Notes: generated from the letters alone by a model not told the origin. Shown: positions 1 to 9,027, counted from the first letter of the stretch. The stretch is DNA of 64,000 nucleotides from Vibrio sp. 99-8-1 (GCF_013114595.1 NZ_VTXE01000030.1:1-64000); one strand, 5' to 3'. Program-made: numbers and translations.

Positions 1-132
1 CGAATCAAAGATACTGACTTTGCGAAAGAAACAACGTCTATGACTAAGTCACAAATTTTGCAACAAGCATCTACTTCTGTACTTGCTCAAGCAAAACAAG
101 CACCCAATACAGCACTAAGCTTACTAGGCTAA
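1..132 (+). CDS. Flagellin, C-terminal fragment (gene starts before the window)
   Basis: The first reading frame is open from base 1 to a TAA at 130-132 and encodes the last 43 residues of a protein. The residues (KDTDFAKETTSMTKSQILQQ, then a tail ending ALSLLG) match the conserved C-terminal D0 helix of polar flagellins of Vibrio, which packs in the filament core. Vibrios carry several near-identical flagellin paralogues, so which one this is cannot be told from the tail. A hairpin terminator follows. Family assignment is by recognition of the tail; the rest of the gene is outside the window. Confidence 0.88.
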   Translation, partial: RIKDTDFAKETTSMTKSQILQQASTSVLAQAKQAPNTALSLLG

Positions 133-175
133 CTGAATTTGGTTATTCGCTAGATAGAGTCGCGAAGAGAATGAT

Positions 176-210
176 AAACCCTGACAGAGATGTTGGGGTT
201 TTATTTTTTG
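176..210 (+). terminator. Rho-independent terminator of the flagellin gene
   Basis: An imperfect inverted repeat (AAACCC near 176-181 pairing with GGGTTT near 196-201, with extra pairing between TGACA and TGTTG) is followed by a T-rich run, 44 bases after the flagellin stop. Confidence 0.65.
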
Positions 211-307
211 TCTCGGTAATGTTGCTATAGCTATCGTATTCAGCCTGTGATTAAACATTGCAGCCATTATTACGAACTTGATAGGCAACGGACTGTGTAG
301 ATATGAA

Positions 308-340
308 AAAGCCCGCTAAGTGTGCTCTTAGCGGGCTTTT
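308..340. terminator. Bidirectional terminator at the 3' end of the pts operon
   Basis: A perfect 10-bp stem (GCCCGCTAAG at 311-320, CTTAGCGGGC at 327-336) with a 6-base loop is flanked by A's on the left and T's on the right. It sits just downstream of the crr stop on the minus strand and faces the flagellin gene from the other side. Confidence 0.85.
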
Positions 341-358
341 ATATAGCTTAAACTAATG

Positions 359-868
359 TTATTTAGTTACGCGTAGTACCGGAGTTTCGCTAACGGTAAC
401 AGAACCAGCAAGCTTATTAAGCTCTTTGATTTCGTCCATATTAGAGATAACAACAGGAGTTAGCGTTGACTTTGCATTCTCTTGAAGGAAAGCAAGATCA
501 AATTCAATAACAGTATCACCTACTTTTACTGCTTGACCTTCTTCAGCAATACGAGTGAAACCTTCACCTTTTAACTCAACAGTGTCGATACCAAAGTGAA
601 CGAACAACTCTACGCCATCTTCAGATTCGATAGAGAAAGCGTGGTTGGTTTCAAAGATTTTGCCGATAGTACCGTTAACTGGAGCGACCATTTTGTCACC
701 AGAGGGTTTGATCGCAATGCCGTCACCAACGATTTTTTCTGCGAAGACAACATCTGGCACATCTTCAATGTTAACAATCTCACCGGAAAGTGGTGCGATA
801 ATTTCAATAGCCCCTGCGTCAGCGCCGTCGTCTGATACTAGTTTCTTAAGTTTGTCAAACAGACCCAT
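359..868 (-). CDS. crr: PTS glucose-specific EIIA component (EIIA-Glc)
   Basis: This 169-residue cytoplasmic phosphocarrier accepts phosphate from HPr and passes it to sugar-specific EIIB domains; in enterobacteria and vibrios it also controls adenylate cyclase and inducer exclusion. The length is that of the family. The two active-site histidines are visible: His76 in NHAFSIES and the phosphorylated His91 in VHFGIDTVELKG. It is the last gene of ptsH-ptsI-crr, 38 bases after ptsI, and ends at a strong terminator. The EIIBC protein NagE at 31.7 kb lacks its own IIA domain and is a probable partner. Confidence 0.97.
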   Translation of the reverse strand: MGLFDKLKKLVSDDGADAGAIEIIAPLSGEIVNIEDVPDVVFAEKIVGDGIAIKPSGDKMVAPVNGTIGKIFETNHAFSIESEDGVELFVHFGIDTVELKGEGFTRIAEEGQAVKVGDTVIEFDLAFLQENAKSTLTPVVISNMDEIKELNKLAGSVTVSETPVLRVTK

Positions 869-906
869 GTCGTGCTCCTAAACATTTAATAATTCTGTTA
901 ATTATA

Positions 907-2634
907 TTAGCAGTTTGATTTTTCTGCGATAAATTTTTCTACATGAGCTTCAATTTCTGCAGCCGTTGCCATTGCAAGGGCTTCATCCGCCATTACTTTG
1001 ACTTCTGCGAAGTTAGCGTTCCTAATTACCTTTTTAATACTCGGTATAGAAATGCCACTCATACTAAACTCATCTAGGCCCATGCCTAGAAGAAGAAGTG
1101 TTGCACGTTCATCACCTGCTAACTCACCACACATTCCAGTCCATTTACCTTCTTTGTGAGAGGCATCTATCACTTGCTTGATCACGGTTAGTACCGCAGG
1201 TGATAACGGGTTGTACAGATGAGAAATCAGCTCATTTCCTCGGTCAACTGCTAGAGTATACTGGGTTAAATCGTTAGTACCAATACTAAAGAAGGAAACT
1301 TCTTTTGCTAGATGGTGTGCAATTGCCGCAGCTGCTGGTGTTTCTACCATTACACCAATCTCAATTTCCTCATCAAAATCAAGGTTTTCAGCACGTAACT
1401 CAGCTTTATACTCTTCAATTGCTCCTTTCAGTTCGCGAATCTCTTCGACTGAAATAATCATTGGGAACATAATGCGTAACTTACCATGGGCAGATGCACG
1501 TAAGATTCCACGAAGTTGGTCACGTAAAATTTCACGACGATCTAAGCTAATGCGAACCGCACGCCATCCTAGGAATGGGTTCATCTCTTTTGGTAAATCT
1601 AAGTAAGGTAAGTCTTTATCACCACCAATATCCATTGTTCGGATGATAACGGCTTCGCCACTCATTGCTTCCGCAACTTCTTTATAGGCTTGGTACTGTT
1701 CTTCTTCAGTTGGTAGTGACGTGCGGTCCATAAATAGGAACTCGGTACGATAAAGGCCAACGCCTTCTCCACCATTACGCAAGATTCCGTCACAATCTTT
1801 AACGGTACCAATATTGCCACACACTTCCACTCTATGTTCATCAAGAGTGATAGCCGGTAAATCTTTTAATTTGGCGAGCTCTAACTTATCTGCAATAAAT
1901 TGATCGCGCACTTGCTGTGCTTCGGCCAATTGAGCATCTGTTGGTGACACAATGATTTTGTTGTTCATTGCGTCAAGAATAATGGTGTCACCGTTCTTAA
2001 CTTGTTTAGTGATATCGTTTGTGCCAACGATTGCGGGAAGTTCCAAAGAACGAGCCATAATCGAGGTATGAGACGTACGTCCACCAATATCACATGCAAA
2101 GCCTAAAACGTAGTCTAGGTTGATTTGCGCTGTTTCTGATGGCGTTAAATCGTAAGCAACAAGTATCACTTCCTCGTCAATATCGCTTAAAGAGACAATG
2201 TTGATTCCTAGAGCATTCTTTACAAAACGAGTACCAATATCACGAATATCGGTAGCGCGTTCTTTTAAGTATTCATCATCCAATGATTCTAATGCGGTTG
2301 CTTGCTCTTCAATAACGGTATGAATTGCGTTATCGACATGCATTTTATCATTTTTGACTAGGGCTAAAATCTCTTCTTCTAGCTCTTCGTCTTCCAGCAA
2401 CATTATATGCCCTTCGAAAATGGCTTCTTTTTCTTCGCCAAAGGTTTCAAGAGCTTTTTGTTTAATGACTTCCAGTTGACGAGCCGATTTATCACGAGCG
2501 TCGTAAAATCGCTGTACTTCTGTATCAATTTGGTCGTCTGAGATTGAATGTGTGTTGAGGACGATTTCATCTTCCTGAAGTAGTAGTGCCTTGCCGAATG
2601 CAATACCTGGAGATGCTAGAATGCCTGAAATCAT
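907..2634 (-). CDS. ptsI: PTS Enzyme I, phosphoenolpyruvate-protein phosphotransferase
   Basis: Enzyme I takes phosphate from phosphoenolpyruvate onto a histidine and hands it to HPr, the first step of all PTS sugar uptake. The 575-residue protein has the usual length and order: an HPr-binding helical region (about 25-145), the swivelling phosphohistidine domain with His189 in GGRTSHTSIMAR, and a C-terminal PEP-binding barrel (from about 260) with GLYRTEFLFMDR, GTNDLTQYTLAVDR and GMCGELAGD. It lies between ptsH (144 bases upstream) and crr. A perfect hairpin in the ptsH-ptsI gap may reduce transcription or protect the ptsH message. Confidence 0.98.
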   Translation of the reverse strand: MISGILASPGIAFGKALLLQEDEIVLNTHSISDDQIDTEVQRFYDARDKSARQLEVIKQKALETFGEEKEAIFEGHIMLLEDEELEEEILALVKNDKMHVDNAIHTVIEEQATALESLDDEYLKERATDIRDIGTRFVKNALGINIVSLSDIDEEVILVAYDLTPSETAQINLDYVLGFACDIGGRTSHTSIMARSLELPAIVGTNDITKQVKNGDTIILDAMNNKIIVSPTDAQLAEAQQVRDQFIADKLELAKLKDLPAITLDEHRVEVCGNIGTVKDCDGILRNGGEGVGLYRTEFLFMDRTSLPTEEEQYQAYKEVAEAMSGEAVIIRTMDIGGDKDLPYLDLPKEMNPFLGWRAVRISLDRREILRDQLRGILRASAHGKLRIMFPMIISVEEIRELKGAIEEYKAELRAENLDFDEEIEIGVMVETPAAAAIAHHLAKEVSFFSIGTNDLTQYTLAVDRGNELISHLYNPLSPAVLTVIKQVIDASHKEGKWTGMCGELAGDERATLLLLGMGLDEFSMSGISIPSIKKVIRNANFAEVKVMADEALAMATAAEIEAHVEKFIAEKSNC

Positions 2635-2722
2635 AGCTTTACCTTAAATTGGTCAAGTGTTTCTGAGAAATAAAAGAGATGGTTGCTAACTAAGTATTAG
2701 CTGAGATGGTGCGAAATATCCA

Positions 2723-2760
2723 ACATAGGCCATTTAATCAAGGAGAAAAATGGCCTATGT
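2723..2760 (-). promoter_or_regulatory. Intra-operon hairpin between ptsH and ptsI
   Basis: A perfect 12-bp inverted repeat (ACATAGGCCATT at 2723-2734 and its complement at 2749-2760) encloses a 14-base loop. No T-run follows on the minus strand, so it is more likely an mRNA-stability or partial attenuation element than a full terminator. It lies 18 bases after the ptsH stop. Confidence 0.6.
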
Positions 2761-2778
2761 GAATTAATTTCTGATGAC

Positions 2779-3036
2779 TTAGTCTAATGTGTCCATTAGA
2801 GCAACTAAGTGATCAACAGCTTTTTGAGCTTGAGCGCCTTCTGCTGAAATAGTAACAACTGTGCCTTTAACTAGGCCAAGCGTTTGCAATTTGAAAAGGC
2901 TTTTAGCGCTAGCGCTTTTGCCATTTGACGTTACAGTGATGTCTGCGTCGAATGACTTAGCTTCTTTAACAAACTGAGCTGCTGGACGAGTGTGAAGACC
3001 ATTTTCTGCAGTGATTTCTACTTGCTTCTGATACAT
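2779..3036 (-). CDS. ptsH: Phosphocarrier protein HPr
   Basis: HPr is the small cytoplasmic protein that carries phosphate from Enzyme I to the EIIA domains. The 85-residue product has the family length, the active-site His15 in ENGLHTRPAA and Ser46 in ASAKSLFKL, the residue that HPr kinase modifies in Gram-positive bacteria but which has no such known role here. It is the first gene of ptsH-ptsI-crr. The cysK terminator lies upstream, so the operon must have its own promoter in 3037-3270; no clear promoter element could be singled out there. Confidence 0.97.
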   Translation of the reverse strand: MYQKQVEITAENGLHTRPAAQFVKEAKSFDADITVTSNGKSASAKSLFKLQTLGLVKGTVVTISAEGAQAQKAVDHLVALMDTLD

Positions 3037-3270
3037 GTGATATACCCCAATTGATTTATATTTTGTATGTATTTTAGTCAGTATTGAATAACAACGGTTA
3101 TTTGGTGGTGTTTCCCTACCGCTTTAACCAAGCAAACATGACTGATTTATTTTTAACCACTCGTCCCATGAATGAACAAATGGCAGAATTCTAAACTAGC
3201 TCATATGTTTTATTTTGATGCTAGAAATAAAACTAAGGTGATATTACCAAAGGCTGGGCAAGGATCAATA

Positions 3271-3299
3271 AAAAAAGCCCCTTAATGGGGCTTTTTTTG
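3271..3299. terminator. Terminator downstream of cysK
   Basis: AGCCCC (3276-3281) and GGGGCT (3287-3292) form a short GC stem flanked by six A's and a T-run, so it can work in both directions. It separates cysK from ptsH. Confidence 0.85.
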
Positions 3300-3335
3300 G
3301 TCAAATTTTGATTTGAACACATTAATGTTAAAGAA

Positions 3336-4304
3336 TTATTGCTGATTCTCTTTTTCTGTAAATAAGCCGGAGAATAGTGCTGTACTTAGATATCGCTCAC
3401 CTGAACTAGGTAAAATTGTAACAATTGTTTTACCTTTGAACTCGGGCAACTCAGCAATACGATTTGCCGCCACAACCGCTGCTCCAGAGGAAATTCCGGC
3501 TAAAATGCCTTCTTCTTCCATTAATCGACGCGCCATTTCGATGGCTTCATCTGAAGTAACAGACTCAACTCGGTCTAGTAATTCAAGATCAAGGTTCTCA
3601 GGAATGAAGCCAGCACCGATGCCTTGAATTTTGTGTGGAGCAGGTTGAATGTCATCACCAGCCAGTACTTGTGCAATAACCGGAGACTCAGCAGGTTCAA
3701 CCGCTACAGAAGTAATGGCTTTGCCTTTTTCTCCTTTAATGAATCGGCTGGTCCCCGTGATTGTTCCGCCTGTACCGACGCCGGCAATAATGACATCGAC
3801 TTCGCCATCGGTCGCATCCCAGATCTCAGGTCCCGTTGTCTGTTCGTGAACAGCAGGGTTAGCAGGGTTATTAAATTGCTGAAGTAATAGGTATTTTTCA
3901 GGATTGCTAGCAACAATTTCTTCTGCTTTTGCAATGGCTCCTTTCATGCCTTTTGCAGCTTCAGTTAGCTCTAGGTTTGCGCCAAGGGCTTTAAGTAACT
4001 TACGGCGCTCAAGGCTCATCGACTCAGGCATGGTTAGTGTTAGTTTGTAACCGCGAGCAGCAGCAACAAACGCGAGTGCAATACCAGTATTACCACTTGT
4101 TGGTTCAACTATTTCTACACCGGCTTTTAGTTTGCCTGATTTTTCCGCTTCCCAAACCATATTGGCACCGATACGGTCTTTTACACTAAAGCTCGGGTTA
4201 CGAGACTCAATTTTGGCCAATACGTTGCCATTGCTAACGCGATTTAAACGAACGAGAGGAGTTTGACCAATCGTTAGGGTGTTATCTTCGAATATTTTAC
4301 TCAT
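3336..4304 (-). CDS. cysK: Cysteine synthase A (O-acetylserine sulfhydrylase)
   Basis: CysK makes L-cysteine from O-acetylserine and sulfide in the cytoplasm, using pyridoxal phosphate. The 322-residue protein shows the PLP lysine Lys42 in PSFSVKDRIG, the substrate loop TSGNTG at 69-74 and the glycine-rich phosphate-binding loop GVGTGGTITG. The distance from cysZ, a sulfate uptake gene, and the shared strand reproduce the cysZ-cysK order known in enterobacteria. The ATG and the N-terminal SKIFEDNTLTIGQTPLVRL fit the family. A fold-type II paralogue such as CysM is less likely because the length and motifs are those of CysK. Confidence 0.96.
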   Translation of the reverse strand: MSKIFEDNTLTIGQTPLVRLNRVSNGNVLAKIESRNPSFSVKDRIGANMVWEAEKSGKLKAGVEIVEPTSGNTGIALAFVAAARGYKLTLTMPESMSLERRKLLKALGANLELTEAAKGMKGAIAKAEEIVASNPEKYLLLQQFNNPANPAVHEQTTGPEIWDATDGEVDVIIAGVGTGGTITGTSRFIKGEKGKAITSVAVEPAESPVIAQVLAGDDIQPAPHKIQGIGAGFIPENLDLELLDRVESVTSDEAIEMARRLMEEEGILAGISSGAAVVAANRIAELPEFKGKTIVTILPSSGERYLSTALFSGLFTEKENQQ

Positions 4305-4434
4305 GACTATGTTCCTTCATTCATTACACGGGATATGTTTAGAAGAATATGCTGCTTTGAAAAAATGAGAAAGATGAAAAAGTTATATGATATTAATTTG
4401 TATCACTAACAAGTGATTACAGGTCATTAAGATT

Positions 4435-4464
4435 GGGGTATCAAACGGACTGTTTTGATACCCC
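4435..4464 (-). promoter_or_regulatory. Hairpin between cysZ and cysK
   Basis: A perfect 11-bp stem (GGGGTATCAAA at 4435-4445 and its complement at 4454-4464) begins 9 bases after the cysZ stop on the minus strand. It lacks a clear T-run, so read-through into cysK is possible. Confidence 0.5.
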
Positions 4465-4472
4465 GACTTCTA

Positions 4473-5201
4473 TTAATGTTTGTCTTTAAACTCGCCTACC
4501 CACATCGCGGTCGCGCCGCATACAGCGACCGGCATAATAAATAGATTTATAATCGGGATCGCGGTAAAGAAGGCAACCAACATACCAAACCCGTATGCTT
4601 TACTCTGATTTTGTTTTAAATCATTTCGCATGGATTGAAAGGGTACTTTATGATTATCAAAAGGATAGTCGCAGTACTGTATGGCTAATACCCATGCCGA
4701 AAAAATAAACCAAAGTATAGGCGCGACTGTTTGGCCTAATGCGGGAATGAGTAACAGCAGAAACAGGCCAATGGCCTTGGGAAGAAAATATTTAATTTTT
4801 TGTAATTCCCTTAGCAAAATTCTTGGTGTGTCTTTTAGTACGCTGAGGAGATTTTGGTTTGAGTCTGGTTTGCCACACAGTTTTTCTTCTACCTTTTCCG
4901 CTAGCAGGCCGTTAAACGGTGCAGCAATAAAGTTAGCAATGGTGCTAAAAAAGTAGGAAAAGGTGCCTAGTATGGTAATGGTTACAATTGGCCAAATGAG
5001 GTATGAGAGCCAATCTAACCAAGTTGGAACATAACTCATCCAGTTGGTAATCCACTCATTCATATTGGAGAAAAGATAAAACAGCGCGCTGCCTACCAGA
5101 ACAATATTGGCTAATAGAGGAAAAAGAACAAATCGACGTATTCCAGGCGTCGTCGCTAATTTAAATCCTTGAAAGAAGTAGCCAAAGCCAGATTGCGTCA
5201 T
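4473..5201 (-). CDS. cysZ: Sulfate transporter CysZ
   Basis: CysZ is an inner-membrane sulfate permease that feeds the assimilatory pathway ending at CysK, the next gene on this strand. The 242-residue product is rich in hydrophobic segments (about 22-44, 60-92, 145-185 and 205-232) and carries the family features of an N-terminal GFGYFFQGF region and a central NFIAAPFNGLLAEKVEE stretch. The length is close to the enterobacterial protein. The start ATG follows a palindromic intergenic repeat located between it and the divergent zipA. Confidence 0.93.
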   Translation of the reverse strand: MTQSGFGYFFQGFKLATTPGIRRFVLFPLLANIVLVGSALFYLFSNMNEWITNWMSYVPTWLDWLSYLIWPIVTITILGTFSYFFSTIANFIAAPFNGLLAEKVEEKLCGKPDSNQNLLSVLKDTPRILLRELQKIKYFLPKAIGLFLLLLIPALGQTVAPILWFIFSAWVLAIQYCDYPFDNHKVPFQSMRNDLKQNQSKAYGFGMLVAFFTAIPIINLFIMPVAVCGATAMWVGEFKDKH

Positions 5202-5268
5202 AGTAAACTCTCTTATGAAATTAATTTTTTCTATCTATATAGACAGCTATCGGTCACAAGAAGTGAGA

Positions 5269-5313
5269 ATACTCAAGTGACTTTAAGGTGCATTTTGAGG
5301 TTACTTGAGTATA
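5269..5313. repeat. Short palindromic intergenic repeat (TACTCAAG family, 45-bp form)
   Basis: The outer ends ATACTCAAGT and ACTTGAGTAT are inverted copies, with partly complementary inner arms and a loop near TGCAT. The same ends occur at 11497-11582, 38546, 39506-39646 and 39659-39703. It lies in the cysZ-zipA divergent spacer. Confidence 0.75.
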
Positions 5314-5489
5314 AATGCTTTGTAAATCCAAAGAAAAAGAGAAAAACCGTGGTAATTGTCACAAGCTAGTAGCAACATCTTTAATTAATTAGTTCAAAAA
5401 CTTTGCTGACTTTTGGTAAAGTATCCACAATAACCCATTATTTATAAAACTGGTGTAGCAATATCACCATGTTAAGTCGAGAGTGAAGA

Positions 5490-6449
5490 ATGCAGGAATT
5501 GCGATTAGTACTCATTGTTGTTGGGGCGTTAGCCATTGCGGCACTGTTATTTCATGGTTTATGGACCAGTAAGAAAGAGAAAAGCAGTAAGTTTTCAGCT
5601 GAGTCGCTTAAAGACGATGATATGACGGAAAATAGCTTAACAGCGAATGATGATTTTGTAGTGATTAAGAAAACCAGTAAAGATTCTGCGTTTGGTGTTG
5701 AAAGGTCATTTGAACATGACCCGCTTGATCCTTTGTCGGCCAGTATTGAATCAGATGTTATAGAGCCGCTTTCTACCAAGAAGACTCACTTTGAAGATGA
5801 TGCTCCATTACCTTCGGTGACGCTTGGAGATGTTGATGACGCTATCAAGGAAGATGACATTATATTCTCGGATGGTGATGTAGAGTTTATTTCTAAACCT
5901 CGGAAGGTATCTTTGACTCCAACGCCAAAAGTGACATTAACCGCTGATAATGGTGAAGAAGAAGTCACGGGCTCTGAGAGTGATGTTCAAGTAGAAGATG
6001 AAGTAGAAGCAGAGCCAGAAATGCAAGTTATTGTATTGCATGTTCATTGTTCTGGAGAAGCGCCATTTGTCGGCAGTAAATTATTCGACAGCATGCAGCA
6101 AAATGGTTTGATTTATGGTGAGATGGATATATATCATCGCCATGCGGATTTGTCGGGTAATGGAAAAGTGCTGTTTAGCGTTGCAAATATGATGCAACCG
6201 GGTACGCTTCAGCACGACGATCCTGCCACCTTTACCACTAAAGGGATCTCATTCTTTATGACTTTGCCGTGCTTTGGTGAAGCGGATCAAAACTTCAAAC
6301 TGATGCTAAAAACGGCTCAGCAAATTGCCGACGATCTCGGTGCTAATGTATTGGATGACCAACGAAATCTATTAACGCCTGATAGGCTCGCGACATATCG
6401 TAGCCAAGTTAGAGATTTTGATGCTAATAAAAATGCCCACAATAGTTAA
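5490..6449 (+). CDS. zipA: Cell division protein ZipA
   Basis: ZipA anchors and bundles FtsZ at the cytoplasmic face of the membrane at the start of septum formation. The 319-residue protein has the expected plan: an N-terminal membrane anchor (about 4-25, LRLVLIVVGALAIAALLF), a long acidic unstructured linker (about 35-175) rich in D, E and S, and a C-terminal FtsZ-binding domain beginning near MQVIVLHVHCSGEAPFVGSK. The linker is more acidic than the P/Q-rich linker of E. coli. The next gene is ligA, as in most gammaproteobacteria; a hairpin lies between them. Confidence 0.95.
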   Translation: MQELRLVLIVVGALAIAALLFHGLWTSKKEKSSKFSAESLKDDDMTENSLTANDDFVVIKKTSKDSAFGVERSFEHDPLDPLSASIESDVIEPLSTKKTHFEDDAPLPSVTLGDVDDAIKEDDIIFSDGDVEFISKPRKVSLTPTPKVTLTADNGEEEVTGSESDVQVEDEVEAEPEMQVIVLHVHCSGEAPFVGSKLFDSMQQNGLIYGEMDIYHRHADLSGNGKVLFSVANMMQPGTLQHDDPATFTTKGISFFMTLPCFGEADQNFKLMLKTAQQIADDLGANVLDDQRNLLTPDRLATYRSQVRDFDANKNAHNS

Positions 6450-6454
6450 ATTCT

Positions 6455-6481
6455 AAAGGGTTCCCATCGGAGCCCTTTTTT
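6455..6481 (+). terminator. Hairpin terminator between zipA and ligA
   Basis: AAAGGGTTCC pairs with GGAGCCCTTT (one G-T pair) around a CATC loop, followed by T's. It begins 6 bases after the zipA stop. ligA starts only 25 bases later, so termination may be partial. Confidence 0.75.
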
Positions 6482-6505
6482 AATGATTAGGAAGTAACAA
6501 CCATT

Positions 6506-8518
6506 ATGTCTCAGCCGATAGAAAAAAGACTCGAGCAACTTAAGCAAACTCTACATGAACATGGCGTTAAATATTACGTAGAAGATAATCCTACTATTCC
6601 GGATGCAGAATACGACCGATTGATGAAAGAGTTGTTGAGCATTGAAGCGCAACATCCGCAGCTCATCTCTGTTGATTCTCCAAGTCAACGAGTCGGTGGC
6701 GTTCCTCTTGATGGCTTTAGTCAGGTCACTCACGAACTGCCAATGCTCTCTCTTGATAACGCATTCAGTGATGATGATCTGGATTCGTTTGAGAAAAGAA
6801 TTCACGACAGGCTGTTGGGACAAAAGGTCATGGCGTATTGCTGTGAGCCTAAATTAGATGGTTTAGCCGTAAGTTTACTTTATGTTGATGGAGTACTTGT
6901 TCAGGCTGCGACACGCGGCGATGGAACCACAGGTGAAAATATCACTGAAAATGTGAGAACCATAAAATCGATTCCACTAAAGCTGCAAGGTACTGGATGG
7001 CCGACGAGAATTGAAGTGCGTGGCGAAGTGTTTATGCCATCGGCAGGTTTCGACGCTCTCAATGAACAGGCATTAAAAAAGGGCGAGAAAGTATTTGTAA
7101 ACCCTCGTAATGCCGCGGCAGGAAGTTTACGCCAATTAGATTCTAAAATTACCGCTAAGCGTCCTTTAGATTTTTATGCTTACAGTGTTGGCATTGTGCA
7201 GGGAGGAGAGTTAGATAGCAGCCATTATCAACGTTTTGTCCAGCTTAAAGGTTGGGGGCTTCCTATGTGTGGTGAAACGCGTCGCCTTGAGAGCCTTGAA
7301 CAAGTGAAGGAGTACTATCAAGACATTATGCAGCGTAGAGAGCAGTTGCAGTACGAAATTGATGGTGTAGTGATAAAAGTGGATGATATCGCTCTTCAAC
7401 AGCAGTTAGGTTTTGTTGCCAGAGCACCTCGTTGGGCTATTGCTTATAAATTTCCAGCTCAAGAAGAGCTAACCAAATTAAATGATGTTGAGTTCCAAGT
7501 TGGTCGTACCGGTGCGATCACTCCTGTCGCGAAGTTGGAACCGGTATTTGTTGGTGGGGTAACGGTAAGCAATGCAACCTTACATAACGCCGACGAGATA
7601 GCGCGATTGGGGGTAATGATTGGTGACACTGTGATTATTCGCCGTGCTGGTGACGTTATTCCTCAGATCGTCTCTGTTGTTAACGAGAGACGTCCTGAAG
7701 AGGCCGAAGAGATTGTTTTTCCTGAACAGTGCCCGGTATGTCAATCTAGTGTCGAACGAATTACCGGAGAGGCAGTGGCAAGGTGTACAGGAGGCTTGGT
7801 ATGCCAAGCACAGCGTAAAGAGGCATTGAAGCACTTTGTCTCTAGAAAGGCACTGGATGTTGATGGGTTGGGTGACAAAGTAATAGAACAGCTTGTTGAT
7901 CGTGAAATGGTAGAAACCCCGGCAGATCTGTTTTCATTATCCGCTGGAGTGTTAACAGTGCTGGAGAGAATGGGGCCTAAGTCGGCACAGAATGTGGTTG
8001 ATGCGCTGGAGAAATCAAAGCAAACAACACTGGCCAAGTTTTTGTACTCCCTCGGTATTCGTGAGGTGGGTGAGGCGACTGCGCTTAACTTAGCCATGCA
8101 TTTTAAATCGTTACCCGCGGTGCAGTCGGCATCTCATGACGCCTTGCTTAAGGTGAGTGATGTGGGAGAAATTGTGGCAAATCATATTGTTCACTTCTTT
8201 GAACAGTCGACTAATAGAACGGTTATTGAACAACTATTGGAAAAAGGGGTTCATTGGCCGGAAGTCGCGACGCTGGCAGAGGATGCACCGCAACCTTTAG
8301 CGGGTAAAGTGGTGGTATTAACGGGAAGCTTATCTCAGCTAAACCGTAATGATGCTAAAGCAGCGTTACAAGCATTGGGTGCTAAAGTAACGGGCAGTGT
8401 TTCTAAAAAAACAGACATTCTTTTTGCCGGAGAAGCAGCAGGGTCAAAGCTGGCGAAGGCGCAGGAATTAGGCATAGAGATTAGAAATGAGCAGGATCTG
8501 GTGGACTTAATTAATTAG
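6506..8518 (+). CDS. ligA: NAD-dependent DNA ligase
   Basis: LigA seals nicks in replication and repair using NAD. The 670-residue protein has the full family order: an N-terminal Ia domain, the adenylation domain with the AMP-bearing Lys116 in CEPKLDGLAV, an OB fold, a four-cysteine zinc finger (CPVC then CTGG and VCQ near residues 410-435), helix-hairpin-helix repeats, and a C-terminal BRCT domain (about 595-670) beginning near LAGKVVVLTGSL. The length equals the enterobacterial enzyme. It follows zipA and ends in a strong terminator. Confidence 0.98.
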   Translation: MSQPIEKRLEQLKQTLHEHGVKYYVEDNPTIPDAEYDRLMKELLSIEAQHPQLISVDSPSQRVGGVPLDGFSQVTHELPMLSLDNAFSDDDLDSFEKRIHDRLLGQKVMAYCCEPKLDGLAVSLLYVDGVLVQAATRGDGTTGENITENVRTIKSIPLKLQGTGWPTRIEVRGEVFMPSAGFDALNEQALKKGEKVFVNPRNAAAGSLRQLDSKITAKRPLDFYAYSVGIVQGGELDSSHYQRFVQLKGWGLPMCGETRRLESLEQVKEYYQDIMQRREQLQYEIDGVVIKVDDIALQQQLGFVARAPRWAIAYKFPAQEELTKLNDVEFQVGRTGAITPVAKLEPVFVGGVTVSNATLHNADEIARLGVMIGDTVIIRRAGDVIPQIVSVVNERRPEEAEEIVFPEQCPVCQSSVERITGEAVARCTGGLVCQAQRKEALKHFVSRKALDVDGLGDKVIEQLVDREMVETPADLFSLSAGVLTVLERMGPKSAQNVVDALEKSKQTTLAKFLYSLGIREVGEATALNLAMHFKSLPAVQSASHDALLKVSDVGEIVANHIVHFFEQSTNRTVIEQLLEKGVHWPEVATLAEDAPQPLAGKVVVLTGSLSQLNRNDAKAALQALGAKVTGSVSKKTDILFAGEAAGSKLAKAQELGIEIRNEQDLVDLIN

Positions 8519-8548
8519 CAAAAAGAGAGCAGTTTTTAGTATATTGAG

Positions 8549-8578
8549 TAAAGCACCTGACTAGGTGCTTTATTTTTA
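8549..8578 (+). terminator. Terminator of ligA
   Basis: A perfect 10-bp stem (TAAAGCACCT at 8549-8558, AGGTGCTTTA at 8563-8572) with a GACT loop and a following T-run. Confidence 0.88.
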
Positions 8579-8601
8579 TTCGGTTGGAGGTAAATACGAC
8601 T

Positions 8602-8997
8602 ATGAATATAAGCCAAGTCTCCGCTTTGACTCAACTGTCAGCGAAATCTATTCGTCTTTATGAAGATAAGGGGCTTATTTCTTCTCCGTTAAGGTCAAGC
8701 AATGGTTATCGTACTTATACTGAGAAGCATATTGAGGAACTGCTTATTATCGCAAGAGCAAAACGCGTTGGTTTTACTTTGGATGAGTGCAAAGCTCTGG
8801 TTGGCTTAGCCAACAACCCAATGAGAACCAGTGCCGAGGTGAAGCGAAAGGCGCAGCAAAAGCTAGTCGAAGTGAATAAAAAACTGGCTGAATTAACAGA
8901 GATTAAGCAGCAGTTGGAGCAATGGGTTGATACCTGTCCTGGCAATGATAATGCCGATTGTCCAATCATTGATGCTCTTGTCTCTGAACAGAAATAA
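8602..8997 (+). CDS. cueR: Copper efflux regulator CueR (MerR family)
   Basis: CueR senses Cu(I) and activates copper export genes by twisting promoter DNA. The ATG at 8602 is chosen over an upstream TTG because it gives the usual start MNISQVSALTQLSAKSIRLY and has GGAGG 11 bases upstream. The 131-residue protein has the MerR winged helix (1-70), a dimerisation coiled coil (about 75-108) and the metal loop CPGNDNADC near the C-terminus, whose two cysteines bind the metal in CueR. No copA or cueO neighbour is visible, so the targets are elsewhere. Confidence 0.93.
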   Translation: MNISQVSALTQLSAKSIRLYEDKGLISSPLRSSNGYRTYTEKHIEELLIIARAKRVGFTLDECKALVGLANNPMRTSAEVKRKAQQKLVEVNKKLAELTEIKQQLEQWVDTCPGNDNADCPIIDALVSEQK

Positions 8998-8998
8998 A

Positions 8999-9027
8999 AG
9001 AGGCACAAATAACGACTTTGTGCCTCT
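8999..9027. terminator. Shared terminator between convergent cueR and nfeD
   Basis: A perfect 11-bp stem (AGAGGCACAAA at 8999-9009, its complement at 9017-9027) with a 7-base loop. On the minus strand it is followed by a T-rich stretch. It begins 2 bases after the cueR stop. Confidence 0.8.

Noticed and set aside
3624..3887. Plus-strand ORFs opposite cysK
   Set aside because: Antisense shadows of a gene with all catalytic motifs; no independent signals.
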